This document shows, piece by piece, positions 41,784 through 50,800 of a stretch of DNA of 60,803 nucleotides (position 1 is its first letter; each line of letters opens with the position of its first letter). The position numbers and the translations under genes were made by a program. Where the stretch lies: the NCBI RefSeq assembly GCF_003026365.1, contig NZ_PYOM01000027.1, positions 1-60,803 of the forward strand. Reading direction: 5' to 3'. Origin of the DNA: Photobacterium angustum (GTDB lineage Bacteria > Pseudomonadota > Gammaproteobacteria > Enterobacterales > Vibrionaceae). Below the pieces are notes generated by a model that worked only from the letters and a program-made list of their open reading frames with translations, made no database searches and had not been told where the DNA came from.

Positions 41784-41950
41784 AACCAATCATATTTCCT
41801 ACCAATAAAGGCGAGATAATCCTTATTGTTAGACGGTAAAATAACGATTATTTCGCATTCACTTTTCTTCTTAACCTTTAAAAAGGTTATAAAACATTCT
41901 TATCTATTCTTTCTTGTTATTAAATGAAATGGCTAATCTAACAGTACGCA

Positions 41951-43789
41951 ATGAATAGGGATCGTCGTGTCATGTTAGTGAAGGAATTATCGGCTTTAGC
42001 CAGTCCACTTAATGATCAGCAAATAGATCAACTGAAGCAAGCTGCGGCAGAATCATCGCCACAACAGCTTGCGTGGATCAGTGGCTACTTTTGGGGATTA
42101 AGCCAAACCCAGTCTCAATCAGCTGCAGATCCTGCAGCCCAAAATAATGTACTGGCTGCCGCAAAACCAGCCGGTAAACTCACCATCATTTATGCCTCGC
42201 AAACCGGTAATGCCAAAGGTGTTGCTGAAGCGTTAAAAGAAGAAGCACAAGCGGCTGATATTGCTGTTCAGGTGTTTTCTGCCGGCGACTATAAAGGTAA
42301 AAACCTCGCTAAGGAAACCCACGTGATTATCGTGGCATCAACCCATGGCGAAGGTGAAGCACCTGATGATGCTATTGAATTACATGAATTTTTACAATCT
42401 AAGAAAGCCCCTAAACTGGCAGATCTTAACTATGCCGTGATTGGTTTAGGTGACTCAAGCTATGAGTTCTTCTGTCAAACCGCGAAAGACTTTGATAACT
42501 ACTTAGCTAAACTTGGCGCGCAGCCAATGCTTGAACGTTTAGATTGTGACGTTGATTATGAAGCACCAGCTTCTGAATGGCGTGCACAAGCATTAGCGAA
42601 AACCAAAGAAACCTTATCAACGGGTGAAGCTGAAGTTGTTCAACTTCCTGTTGGTCAAAAGCCAGCAGCAGTTTCTGCATACAATAAACAGAACCCTTAC
42701 ACCGCGAGTTTATTGGTTAGTCAAAAAATTACTGGCCGTGATTCAGGTAAAGATGTTCGCCATATTGAAATCGATTTAGAAGATTCAGGCTTAACGTATC
42801 AAGCGGGCGATGCACTAGGTGTGTGGTTTGAAAATGACCCACAATTAGTGGATGCTATTTTAGCGAAACTTGGCTTAGACGCGGACACTTCTGTTGACGT
42901 TGATGGTGCTGCATTAAGTCTACGTGATGCGCTGATTAGCAAGTATGAAATTACTGCATCAAATCCACAGTTTGTGACCAAATACGCTGAGTTATCAGGT
43001 AGTAAAAAGCTTGAAAAGCTGGTGGCGGATCGTGAAAAGCTACGTGAGTATTCTGCGAAAACACAAATTATTGATGTCTTAGCAGAAAAGAAAACAGCAT
43101 TAACCGCAGAGCAATTAATCGGTCTACTTCGTCGTTTAACACCACGTTTATATTCTATTGCTTCAAGCCAAGAAGAAGTGGGTGAAGAAGTTCACTTAAC
43201 TGTTGGGGTGGTTGAATACGCGCAAGGTGAGGAACAACGTCAAGGTGGCGCATCAAGCTTCTTAGCTCAGCGTTTAGAAGAAGGCGCTGAAGTTAAGGTC
43301 TTTGTTGAAACTAACAATAACTTTAAGTTACCAGCTGACGATAATACTCCAGTGATCATGGTGGGGCCGGGTACTGGTATTGCTCCATTCCGCGCCTTTG
43401 TTCAAGAGCGTGATAATCGTGAAGCACAAGGTAAAAACTGGTTATTCTTTGGCGACCGTACCTTCACAGAAGATTTCTTATACCAAGTTGAGTGGCAAAA
43501 ATACTTAAAAGATGGGGTTGTTAATCAGATTGATGTGGCATTTAGCCGCGACCAAGCTGAGAAAGTTTACGTTCAGCACCGGATCTTAGAACAAGCTGCG
43601 CAAGTATGGCAGTGGCTGCAAGACGGCGCACATGTTTATGTGTGTGGTGATGCTAATCAAATGGCAAAAGATGTTCATCAAGCGCTGATCACAGTGATTG
43701 AGCAACAAGGGAATAAAACGCGCGAGCAGGCTGAGCAGTATCTTAACGATCTGCGTAAGGATAAGCGCTATCAAAGGGATGTGTACTAA
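41951..43789 (+). CDS. cysJ: Sulfite reductase flavoprotein alpha subunit CysJ
   Basis: CysJ passes electrons from NADPH through FAD and FMN to the CysI hemoprotein. The FMN flavodoxin domain has YASQTGNAKGVAEAL near residue 80. The FAD domain has RLYSIASS near 400. The NADPH domain has MVGPGTGIAPFRAF near 473-486 and ends DKRYQRDVY. It is 612 aa (E. coli 599). The start may be ATG 41951 or 41972 (MLVKEL), the latter having AGGGA upstream. Its stop overlaps the cysI start. A CysB-type activator site would be expected upstream, but I could not mark one. Confidence 0.95.
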   Translation: MNRDRRVMLVKELSALASPLNDQQIDQLKQAAAESSPQQLAWISGYFWGLSQTQSQSAADPAAQNNVLAAAKPAGKLTIIYASQTGNAKGVAEALKEEAQAADIAVQVFSAGDYKGKNLAKETHVIIVASTHGEGEAPDDAIELHEFLQSKKAPKLADLNYAVIGLGDSSYEFFCQTAKDFDNYLAKLGAQPMLERLDCDVDYEAPASEWRAQALAKTKETLSTGEAEVVQLPVGQKPAAVSAYNKQNPYTASLLVSQKITGRDSGKDVRHIEIDLEDSGLTYQAGDALGVWFENDPQLVDAILAKLGLDADTSVDVDGAALSLRDALISKYEITASNPQFVTKYAELSGSKKLEKLVADREKLREYSAKTQIIDVLAEKKTALTAEQLIGLLRRLTPRLYSIASSQEEVGEEVHLTVGVVEYAQGEEQRQGGASSFLAQRLEEGAEVKVFVETNNNFKLPADDNTPVIMVGPGTGIAPFRAFVQERDNREAQGKNWLFFGDRTFTEDFLYQVEWQKYLKDGVVNQIDVAFSRDQAEKVYVQHRILEQAAQVWQWLQDGAHVYVCGDANQMAKDVHQALITVIEQQGNKTREQAEQYLNDLRKDKRYQRDVY

Positions 43790-45480
43790 TGACAGATCAA
43801 AAATTATCAGATAACGAACGTCTAAAGCGCGAGAGTAATTTTCTTCGCGGAACTATTGAGCAGGATCTTGGCGATCGTATGACCGGTGGTTTTACTGCAG
43901 ATAACTTCCAGTTGATCCGTTTCCACGGTATGTACCAGCAAGATGATCGTGATATCCGTGCTGAGCGCGCAAAGCAAAAACTCGAACCACTACATAACGT
44001 GATGCTACGTGCACGTATGCCTGGCGGTATTATTACCCCTAAACAGTGGTTGGAAATTGATAAGTTTGCCGATGAGCATACTTCTTATGGCAGTATTCGT
44101 TTAACTACCCGTCAGACGTTCCAGTTCCACGGTGTACTAAAACCTAATATCAAGTTGATGCACCAAACGCTAAATAGTATTGGTATCGATTCAATTGCTA
44201 CAGCGGGTGATGTTAACCGAAACGTTCTATGTACGACCAACCCAGTAGAATCAGAACTTCACCAAGAAGCATATGAGTGGGCGAAAAAGATCAGTGAGCA
44301 CTTGCTACCTAAAACCCGTGCCTATGCGGAAATTTGGTTAGATGGTGAAAAGGTAGAAACGACTGATGAAGAGCCAATTTTAGGTAGCAATTACCTACCG
44401 CGTAAATTTAAAACTACGGTTGTGATCCCACCTCAAAATGATGTGGATGTGCATGCCAATGATCTTAACTTTATCGCGATTGCAGACAACGGCAAGTTAG
44501 TAGGCTTCAACGTATTAGTGGGTGGTGGCTTAGCAATGACTCACGGCGATCACTCAACCTATCCTCGTCGTGCCGATGACTTTGGTTTTATTCCATTAGA
44601 GAAAACATTAGATGTGGCAGCGGCAGTTGTCACCACTCAGCGCGATTGGGGTAACCGTTCAAACCGTAAGAATGCCAAAACCAAGTATACGCTAGACCGT
44701 GTAGGTAGTGATGTATTTAAAGCAGAAGTTGAAAAACGTGCGGGTGTGAAATTTGAAGACAGCCGACCTTATGAGTTTACCGATCGTGGTGATCGCATTG
44801 GTTGGGTTGAAGGTATCGACGGTAAGCATCACCTAGCACTATTTATTGAAAACGGTCGTTTACTTGATTACCCAAACAAGCCGTTAAAAACCGGTGTTGC
44901 TGAAATTGCTAAAGTACACAAAGGTGATTTCCGTATGACGGCTAACCAAAACTTAATTGTTGCGGGTGTGTTAGCTAAAGACAAAAAGAAGATCGAGAAG
45001 ATCGCGCGCGATCATGGCTTGATTGATGATGGTGTCAGTGAGCAGCGTAAAAACTCAATGGCCTGTGTATCACTACCAACCTGTCCGTTAGCAATGGCAG
45101 AAGCAGAGCGTTTCTTACCTGAATTTGTTACCGATGTTGAAGGCATTTTAGAAAAACACGGCTTAGACGATGATGAAAATATCATTCTTCGTGTCACGGG
45201 TTGTCCAAATGGCTGTGGTCGTGCGATGTTGGCGGAAATTGGCCTCGTAGGTAAAGCGCCGGGTCGTTATAACTTACATTTAGGCGGTAACCGTAACGGA
45301 ACACGTGTACCTAAGATGTACCGTGAAAATATTACTGTTGCGCAGATCATGGATGAAATTGATAGCTTAGTGGGTCGTTGGTCTACAGAGCGTCAAGAGA
45401 GTGAAGACTTTGGTGATTTCACTATTCGCGCAGGCATTATTGATGAAGTAAAAGTATCAAAGAGAGATTTTTATGGCTAA
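43789..45480 (+). CDS. cysI: Sulfite reductase hemoprotein beta subunit CysI
   Basis: CysI reduces sulfite to sulfide in six electrons using siroheme coupled to a [4Fe-4S] cluster. Cluster cysteines are in CVSLPTCPLAMAEAERF and RVTGCPNGCGRAMLAE (near 425-490). Its 563 aa match E. coli (570). It begins on the last base of the cysJ stop and overlaps the cysH start by 8 bp. Confidence 0.97.
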   Translation: MTDQKLSDNERLKRESNFLRGTIEQDLGDRMTGGFTADNFQLIRFHGMYQQDDRDIRAERAKQKLEPLHNVMLRARMPGGIITPKQWLEIDKFADEHTSYGSIRLTTRQTFQFHGVLKPNIKLMHQTLNSIGIDSIATAGDVNRNVLCTTNPVESELHQEAYEWAKKISEHLLPKTRAYAEIWLDGEKVETTDEEPILGSNYLPRKFKTTVVIPPQNDVDVHANDLNFIAIADNGKLVGFNVLVGGGLAMTHGDHSTYPRRADDFGFIPLEKTLDVAAAVVTTQRDWGNRSNRKNAKTKYTLDRVGSDVFKAEVEKRAGVKFEDSRPYEFTDRGDRIGWVEGIDGKHHLALFIENGRLLDYPNKPLKTGVAEIAKVHKGDFRMTANQNLIVAGVLAKDKKKIEKIARDHGLIDDGVSEQRKNSMACVSLPTCPLAMAEAERFLPEFVTDVEGILEKHGLDDDENIILRVTGCPNGCGRAMLAEIGLVGKAPGRYNLHLGGNRNGTRVPKMYRENITVAQIMDEIDSLVGRWSTERQESEDFGDFTIRAGIIDEVKVSKRDFYG

Positions 45481-46237
45481 ATTTCAACTGGCTGAGTTAC
45501 TTGAGCTGCCTAAAGTGAGTCAAATTATTCAGCTGGCTGAAATCAATGCCGAGCTGGAGGATATGACGGCAGAGCAGCGAGTAAGCTGGGCTATCGACAA
45601 CCTTGAAGGTGGGTTTGCATTAGCATCAAGTTTTGGTATTCAATCTGCTGTGATGTTGCATTTAGTCACAACAGTAAAACCAGATATTCCTGTGGTATTA
45701 ACCGATACGGGGTATTTATTTCCTGAAACGTATCAGTTTATTGATAGCTTAACCAAACGATTAGAGCTTAATCTTCATGTTTACAGCGCAAAACAAAGCG
45801 CCGCATGGCAAGAAGCACGTTATGGCCAACTGTGGTTGCAAGGGGTTGATGGTATTAAGCAATATAATTTGCTTAATAAAGTTGAGCCAATGCGCCGAGC
45901 ATTAGATGAACTACAAGTGAAAACATGGTTTTCTGGGCTACGTCGTGAACAATCAAGCTCACGTGCAACATTACCAGTATTAGCGATCCAAAATGGGCGC
46001 TTTAAGTTCCTGCCATTAATTGATTGGAGTAATGAGCAAATCGATCTGTATTTACAACAGCATGATTTGCCTTATCACCCATTAAAAGAGCAAGACTATC
46101 TTTCTGTCGGTGATGTCCATACAACAGTTAAGTGGCAACCGGGGATGAAAGAAGAAGAAACAAGATTCTTTGGCCTAAAACGTGAGTGTGGTTTACACGA
46201 AGACAGCGACACAGAAGCGGATGGTTCAGGAATTTAA
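45473..46237 (+). CDS. cysH: PAPS reductase CysH
   Basis: CysH is the thioredoxin-dependent phosphoadenylyl-sulfate reductase that makes sulfite. Its adenine nucleotide alpha-hydrolase fold has VLTDTGYLFPETY and WFSGLRREQSSSR; the catalytic cysteine is in ECGLHED near the C-terminus. There are no extra Cys pairs, so it is PAPS-type rather than Fe-S APS-type. The 254-aa length fits. It overlaps cysI by 8 bp. Confidence 0.95.
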   Translation: MAKFQLAELLELPKVSQIIQLAEINAELEDMTAEQRVSWAIDNLEGGFALASSFGIQSAVMLHLVTTVKPDIPVVLTDTGYLFPETYQFIDSLTKRLELNLHVYSAKQSAAWQEARYGQLWLQGVDGIKQYNLLNKVEPMRRALDELQVKTWFSGLRREQSSSRATLPVLAIQNGRFKFLPLIDWSNEQIDLYLQQHDLPYHPLKEQDYLSVGDVHTTVKWQPGMKEEETRFFGLKRECGLHEDSDTEADGSGI

Positions 46238-46265
46238 CGGATAGCAAATCAGAACTAGTGTAATA

Positions 46266-46303
46266 GAAAAGGGCGAGATCGATGATCTCGCCCTTTTATT
46301 TTG
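46266..46303 (+). terminator. Terminator of cysJIH
   Basis: AAAAGGGCGAGATC and GATCTCGCCCTTTT form a 14-bp stem with a 3-nt loop, followed by ATTTT. It also faces the DUF2780 gene. Confidence 0.93.
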
Positions 46304-46326
46304 TCGATGCTTTGAGCAGTAACAAA

Positions 46327-46833
46327 TTATTTTGTGGCAACAGGTGCGGCAGGTGACCAAATGTTAGAAAGGGCACCAAGAAGTTCATTACTTGCGCCTT
46401 GTTCACCTAAAAATTGCGTAACAACAGGTACGAATTGGTTAACCATTTCAGGTTTCATACCTAATAAAGAAAAGACTTTATCGATATTTTCTTTACTGCC
46501 TAATAGCTGGCCTAAACCGAGTGGTAATGAGTCTGTTAGCTTTTCTGCGCCTGGAATTAATTGAGTTAACTCTTTACCTTGTGGGCCTGTTAGCTCACTG
46601 GTTGCCATTGCCAGTAATGCACCAGCACCGCCTGCCGCTTGTTCTGGTTTTACACCAAGATCAGATACGAGTGCTTTTGTTAATGGGTTTTCTGCAATCT
46701 GTGTAGCAACTTGATCACTTTTTTCTCCCCCAAAAGCACTTGCGACATCAGATAGGCTGAATGCATGGCTCATTGCACTTGATGATAATAAAGCAACGGC
46801 GGTCAGTGTAGTTAAGATATGACGCTTTTCCAT
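46327..46833 (-). CDS. DUF2780 (VcgC/VcgE-like) secreted protein
   Basis: A 168-aa protein with signal peptide (cut near residue 24, SSSAMSHA|F). The mature part is helical, Leu/Gly/Ala-rich, with two PLTKALVSDLGVKPEQAAGG-like units, as in DUF2780. Function is unknown. AAGGAGAACCCC lies before the ATG. It is monocistronic on the minus strand. Confidence 0.82.
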   Translation of the reverse strand: MEKRHILTTLTAVALLSSSAMSHAFSLSDVASAFGGEKSDQVATQIAENPLTKALVSDLGVKPEQAAGGAGALLAMATSELTGPQGKELTQLIPGAEKLTDSLPLGLGQLLGSKENIDKVFSLLGMKPEMVNQFVPVVTQFLGEQGASNELLGALSNIWSPAAPVATK

Positions 46834-46975
46834 GGGGTTCTCCTTAATTTAACTATTATCTATCCTAGTGTAGATATTTATTTTTGTAATACATTTTATT
46901 TATAAAACACGATAGCTGACGATTTAACTAGCAGGATTTATTAATTTGAGAGAATAGAGCGTATTTTTTGACCAT

Positions 46976-47005
46976 AAAAAAACGGCGCCGGAGCGCCGTT
47001 TTTAA
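46976..47005 (-). terminator. Terminator of fklB
   Basis: AAAAACGGCGC and GCGCCGTTTTT flank a CGGA loop. The stem is strong and GC-rich, and it lies 15 bp beyond the fklB stop. Confidence 0.93.
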
Positions 47006-47020
47006 GAAGAGAGCAATATC

Positions 47021-47641
47021 TTATAGGATATCTAGTAGCTCAACTTCAAATACTAGTGCTGCATATGGAGGAATTGCAGCACCTGCGCCGCGCTCACCGT
47101 ATGCTAGGTTTTGTGGAATAGATAGTTTCCACTTAGAACCTACAGGCATCATTTGTAGTGCTTCAACCCAACCAGCGATAACGCCAGTTACAGGGAATTC
47201 AGCAGGTTGACCGCGAGAAACAGAGCTGTCAAAAACAGTGCCGTCTGTTAGCATACCGTGGTAATGAACACGTACTTGCTTGTCAGAAGTTGGGATTTCG
47301 CCGTTACCTTCAACTAGTACTTCGTATTGAAGACCAGAATCAGTTACTGTAACTTCTGCACGCTTTGCGTTTTCAGCTAGGAATGCTTCGCCTTCAGCAG
47401 CAGCTAGTTTAGCTTGCTCTTGACGTGCAGCGTCTGCTGCAGTGTGAAGTTCACGTAGTGCATTGTTGATTTCATCAACTTCGATTTCTGGCATTTCGCC
47501 AGCAAGAGAAGCTGCGATACCTTTCGCAATTGCTGCTACGTTTAGGCCTTCAAGACCGCTTTGTGCTAGTTGTTGGCCCATTTGTAGACCAATACCGTAA
47601 CTTGCTTTAGTCTCAACTGTATCTAGTTTAACGTCAGACAT
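47021..47641 (-). CDS. fklB: FKBP-type peptidyl-prolyl isomerase FklB
   Basis: FklB accelerates cis/trans isomerisation of prolyl bonds. An N-terminal dimerisation domain (1-90) with SYGIGLQMGQQL is followed by the FKBP domain (about 110-206) with VRVHYHGMLTDGTVFDSS and GERGAGAAIPPYAALVFEVELL. There is no signal peptide, so it is cytosolic. I chose ATG 47641 (MSDVK), which gives 206 aa as in E. coli; an ATG three codons upstream is possible. It is divergent from ytfB, as in E. coli. Confidence 0.95.
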   Translation of the reverse strand: MSDVKLDTVETKASYGIGLQMGQQLAQSGLEGLNVAAIAKGIAASLAGEMPEIEVDEINNALRELHTAADAARQEQAKLAAAEGEAFLAENAKRAEVTVTDSGLQYEVLVEGNGEIPTSDKQVRVHYHGMLTDGTVFDSSVSRGQPAEFPVTGVIAGWVEALQMMPVGSKWKLSIPQNLAYGERGAGAAIPPYAALVFEVELLDIL

Positions 47642-47777
47642 TATCGTCATCTCTTAATGTAGAATGAATTAAAGCAAGCAGGATAACAGTTTCGCCCCTC
47701 ATGGGTAAACTCATGGGTAAATATTTGTAATCATTATTCGCAAATTGCGTGACATATGAAGCTCTGGAGTGCTGTAT

Positions 47778-48629
47778 ATGGGACAGGCCAAACGCCGTTC
47801 GAGAACAAAACATGCGTCAAAACGATCATCAGTCAATTTTAGTTTGTCAGGGCTCTTTGACAAATGTCGTCAGATTAAAGTAGGAATTTGTTATACATGG
47901 ACACATTTTCCACGTTTTCATCGAAGGGCACTGATGATCCTTGTGCCTATTTTTGTCGCTGTATTAATGTTGCCATCACCGAAACAATTAGAACAAGAAC
48001 AAAATGCTGATAGTGGTGTTCGTCGTAATATCTCTCTTAACCTTGGCGGTTCAACGAGTACTACTCAAGCGGTAGGGAAAACAGGAACGACATCATCAAA
48101 TACTGTAACTCGTAAGCGTACAGATATTGTCTTAGACACGGCAGATATTCGTGAAGACAGCAAGATGAAAGCAATTGGGGGAACGGAAGATAATGGTCCG
48201 GCACCTGAAAAGAAACCGATGATTCAGAAAATTTATCCGTTAGATGGCGGTAAGGCGTATACCGTTGATCTGTCAAAAGAAGCGGCGGTGGTAACCAAAG
48301 CGACGGATAAACCGAAAACAACTAATACAACAACGACAGCAAACACGACCAAGGTTGCATCAAGCGATGCTGGGCAATGGGTCAGTTATAAAGTTCCAGC
48401 CGGTGAAACCTTAGCGAATGTGTTTAGAGATCGCTCGTTACCGTTATCGGATTTATACAAAATTGCCAATATTGAAGGTGCGGGTAAGCCGATCAGTAAT
48501 GTACAGGCCGGTCAAACGCTAAAATATCGTGTAAATAGCAATGGCCAAATAGATGGTTTGAAGATTGAAGGTAATGGTATTTCAGCGGCTTATTATCGAA
48601 GCAGTAACGGTAGTTATTATCGTAAATAA
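47778..48629 (+). CDS. ytfB: OapA/YtfB family cell-envelope protein
   Basis: The 283-aa protein has a basic cytoplasmic head, one membrane segment (about 48-65, ALMILVPIFVAVLMLP) and a Thr/Lys-rich linker. A C-terminal OapA/LysM-like domain (about 190-280) has WVSYKVPAGETLANVFRD and QAGQTLKYRV. YtfB in E. coli binds glycans and influences cell division. ATG 47778 has GGAG 8 bases upstream; the GTG at 47769 overlaps that site. It is divergent from fklB. Confidence 0.85.
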   Translation: MGQAKRRSRTKHASKRSSVNFSLSGLFDKCRQIKVGICYTWTHFPRFHRRALMILVPIFVAVLMLPSPKQLEQEQNADSGVRRNISLNLGGSTSTTQAVGKTGTTSSNTVTRKRTDIVLDTADIREDSKMKAIGGTEDNGPAPEKKPMIQKIYPLDGGKAYTVDLSKEAAVVTKATDKPKTTNTTTTANTTKVASSDAGQWVSYKVPAGETLANVFRDRSLPLSDLYKIANIEGAGKPISNVQAGQTLKYRVNSNGQIDGLKIEGNGISAAYYRSSNGSYYRK

Positions 48630-48649
48630 CTCTTGATGAAATAAATATG

Positions 48650-48684
48650 AAAAAGCCCACTTATAACCTAAGTGGGCTTTTTTG
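48650..48684. terminator. Bidirectional terminator after ytfB
   Basis: AAAAAGCCCACTTA and TAAGTGGGCTTTTT pair around a TAACC-type loop, flanked by A and T tracts. It serves ytfB and the converging EamA gene. Confidence 0.92.
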
Positions 48685-48724
48685 TTCTTTCTTTTTATGT
48701 GTTACCGCAGACGTTACTATTTCA

Positions 48725-49591
48725 TCACTGTATGTCGATCTGAGTGGTGAATTTTTTTCGTTTGGGCCTTGGCATCATAGGTAGAACGATCAATAAAATA
48801 CCGATAAGCGTTAAGGTATCTAAACTTTCGTTAAACCAAATCCAACCAAAGAGGGCGACAAAAATAAGCCCTGAATATTCTGCTAACCCAATTTTATGGG
48901 TTTCACTTTGACGATATGCCAATACCACACACCCTTGATAGCCTAAGGTAAATAGCGCACTGGCAGCAATAAGCCCAAGGTTTTCAAGTGAGATTGGTTG
49001 CCAGAAGTACCATGCCAAAGGGGTCGCTACAGGCAGTGATAATACACTTGTCCAAAAGAGCGTTGATGATACGGTTTGTGATTGTGGCAGTTTACGTACT
49101 AATACATTGTAGAGTGCTAATGTGGTTGCAGTACCCAGTGCAGCAATTGCAGCCCAGTGAAATTGGGTAGGACGTAAAACAATTAAAATACCGATAAATC
49201 CAATTGCTGTCGCAATGACTTTCCCTTTTGTAGGGTATTCACCTAATAGCACTATTGAAAGTGGGATCATCAATAAGGGAGCGGCATAAAATAATGCATT
49301 GGCCGTCGCGAGGGGCAAATATGTCAGCGCCACTAACAACATTGAGCTTCCCGCTAATACTAAATAAGCACGGATGGTATTGATCTTCCAACTACCTACC
49401 TCACGTTGCGGTTTAGTCTGGGACAACCAAAAAGGCAAAATAATAATTAAACTTATTACTTGGCGAAGAAACATGTATTGCAAGGGATGGACTTCGCCAT
49501 TGAGTAATTTAACTGCGACATCAGACAGAGAAGCGGATAAATTACCGAATATCAGTAATAGGATCCCCAATGACACGGCAGTTTGCTTCAT
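48725..49591 (-). CDS. EamA/DMT-family membrane transporter
   Basis: A 288-aa protein with about ten hydrophobic segments in two EamA repeats (about 8-138 and 150-280). These include SVLSLPVATPLAW and a C-terminal MMPRPKRKK. The family moves metabolites and drugs out of the inner membrane; its substrate is unknown. Its ATG shares one base with the elaA stop, so the pair is co-translated. Confidence 0.86.
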   Translation of the reverse strand: MKQTAVSLGILLLIFGNLSASLSDVAVKLLNGEVHPLQYMFLRQVISLIIILPFWLSQTKPQREVGSWKINTIRAYLVLAGSSMLLVALTYLPLATANALFYAAPLLMIPLSIVLLGEYPTKGKVIATAIGFIGILIVLRPTQFHWAAIAALGTATTLALYNVLVRKLPQSQTVSSTLFWTSVLSLPVATPLAWYFWQPISLENLGLIAASALFTLGYQGCVVLAYRQSETHKIGLAEYSGLIFVALFGWIWFNESLDTLTLIGILLIVLPMMPRPKRKKFTTQIDIQ

Positions 49592-50052
49592 TAGTTATCG
49601 CCTTGTGTTAGCACCATATCAACATGTGGAATGCCGTCTTCAAGGTACATATCAGAGGTTTGTTTAAAACCGTACTGAGAGTAAAAGCCGATCAAGTGCT
49701 CTTGCGCTCCAATCTCGATGGTCGCATTAGGCCAAATGCGAGCGGCGTTTTCGAGTCCTTGTTTGAGTAGTTGATGACCGATACCGCTTCCACGTGTTTC
49801 TTGTGCCGTAACAACTCGACCAATACTGACATTGTCGTAAGTGAGTCCTGCATTGAGTAGGCGAAGGTAGGCGATCAGTTTGCCATCTTGATAGCCTAAT
49901 AAATGGTAAACATCATCAGCACGATCATTATCGTCAAGATCAGGGTAAACGCAGTCTTGCTCTACCACAAAAATATCAGCGCGTAGCTTTAGTGCGTCAT
50001 AAAGCTGGTGGGTCGTCAGTTGTGCAAAAGAAAGGCATTGCCAAGTAATCAT
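49591..50052 (-). CDS. elaA: GNAT N-acetyltransferase ElaA
   Basis: A 153-residue acetyltransferase of the ElaA family with the acetyl-CoA loop TRGSGIGHQLLKQGL and the N-terminal LRADIFVVEQDCVYPDLD. Substrates are unproven. I start at ATG 50052 (MITWQC), since AGAGA lies before it and the family begins there. A start 75 bases upstream would add a non-homologous leader. Confidence 0.88.
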   Translation of the reverse strand: MITWQCLSFAQLTTHQLYDALKLRADIFVVEQDCVYPDLDDNDRADDVYHLLGYQDGKLIAYLRLLNAGLTYDNVSIGRVVTAQETRGSGIGHQLLKQGLENAARIWPNATIEIGAQEHLIGFYSQYGFKQTSDMYLEDGIPHVDMVLTQGDN

Positions 50053-50143
50053 CACGTGTTCTCTTTTTCTGTGATAGTCAAAGTCACCCTCATAGTAACC
50101 TGCGTTTTTCACTGCCTCATTAACCATTGTTAATATCGTTTCA

Positions 50144-50728
50144 TTATTGTGGCTCGTTTTGTCTTTTTTTTATTCGGCTGAGGCTGATTGGGGTGATTCC
50201 AAGGTATGAGGCAATTTGATAGTCCGTGAGTTTAACGTTGAGCTCTGCAAAACTTTGGGTGAATAGCTGATATCGCTCTTCAGGGCTGTACATCAACATG
50301 AAGCGTTCTTTGTTTTCTTTAAATACTAACTGACGTTCTAATAAGTGTTGATATAGCGCTAACCCTTGTGAACGCCAAGTTTCAATTAGCTCAATAGGTA
50401 GGGCAATGAGCTCGCTAGCAGACAAGGTTTCTAAGAGAAAAGGTGAAGGTGATTGAGTGATCAGCGCTTCAAAGCCAATCAAGGTATCTTGATCCCAGTA
50501 GAACTCTTTACTGAATTGCTTACCACTGTCAGTGAGATAGCAAGCATGGCAAATCCCATTAAGTAAGAAGTAGAACTGCTCTGCTTGTTGCCCTTGATGA
50601 AGCAGTATATGACGAGTGGGTAACGCTAATACTTGTGCTTGGCTTAATGCTTCATCAATCGTAGTTTGCTCGGCGCCAAATTGTTGAAGAAATTCGGCGA
50701 GTTGAGAAAGTTGTGCGGAAGGCTTCAT
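50144..50728 (-). CDS. Crp/Fnr-family transcription regulator
   Basis: A 194-aa protein with an N-terminal cyclic-nucleotide-binding-like barrel (LHQGQQAEQFYFLLNG near 47-62) and a C-terminal helix-turn-helix (TDYQIASYLGITPISLSRIKK near 170-190). It has no Fnr-type cysteine cluster and lacks the cAMP-binding arginine pattern, so the ligand is unknown. The MKPSAQ start has AGAGAG at good distance; the upstream ATG (50749) is less likely. It probably acts locally. Confidence 0.8.
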   Translation of the reverse strand: MKPSAQLSQLAEFLQQFGAEQTTIDEALSQAQVLALPTRHILLHQGQQAEQFYFLLNGICHACYLTDSGKQFSKEFYWDQDTLIGFEALITQSPSPFLLETLSASELIALPIELIETWRSQGLALYQHLLERQLVFKENKERFMLMYSPEERYQLFTQSFAELNVKLTDYQIASYLGITPISLSRIKKRQNEPQ

Positions 50729-50800
50729 GACGACTCTCTTTTTAATCATAAAAAAATACCGCAGACCAGCTGCGGTATCTAGCTTACTTTATTGCGACGA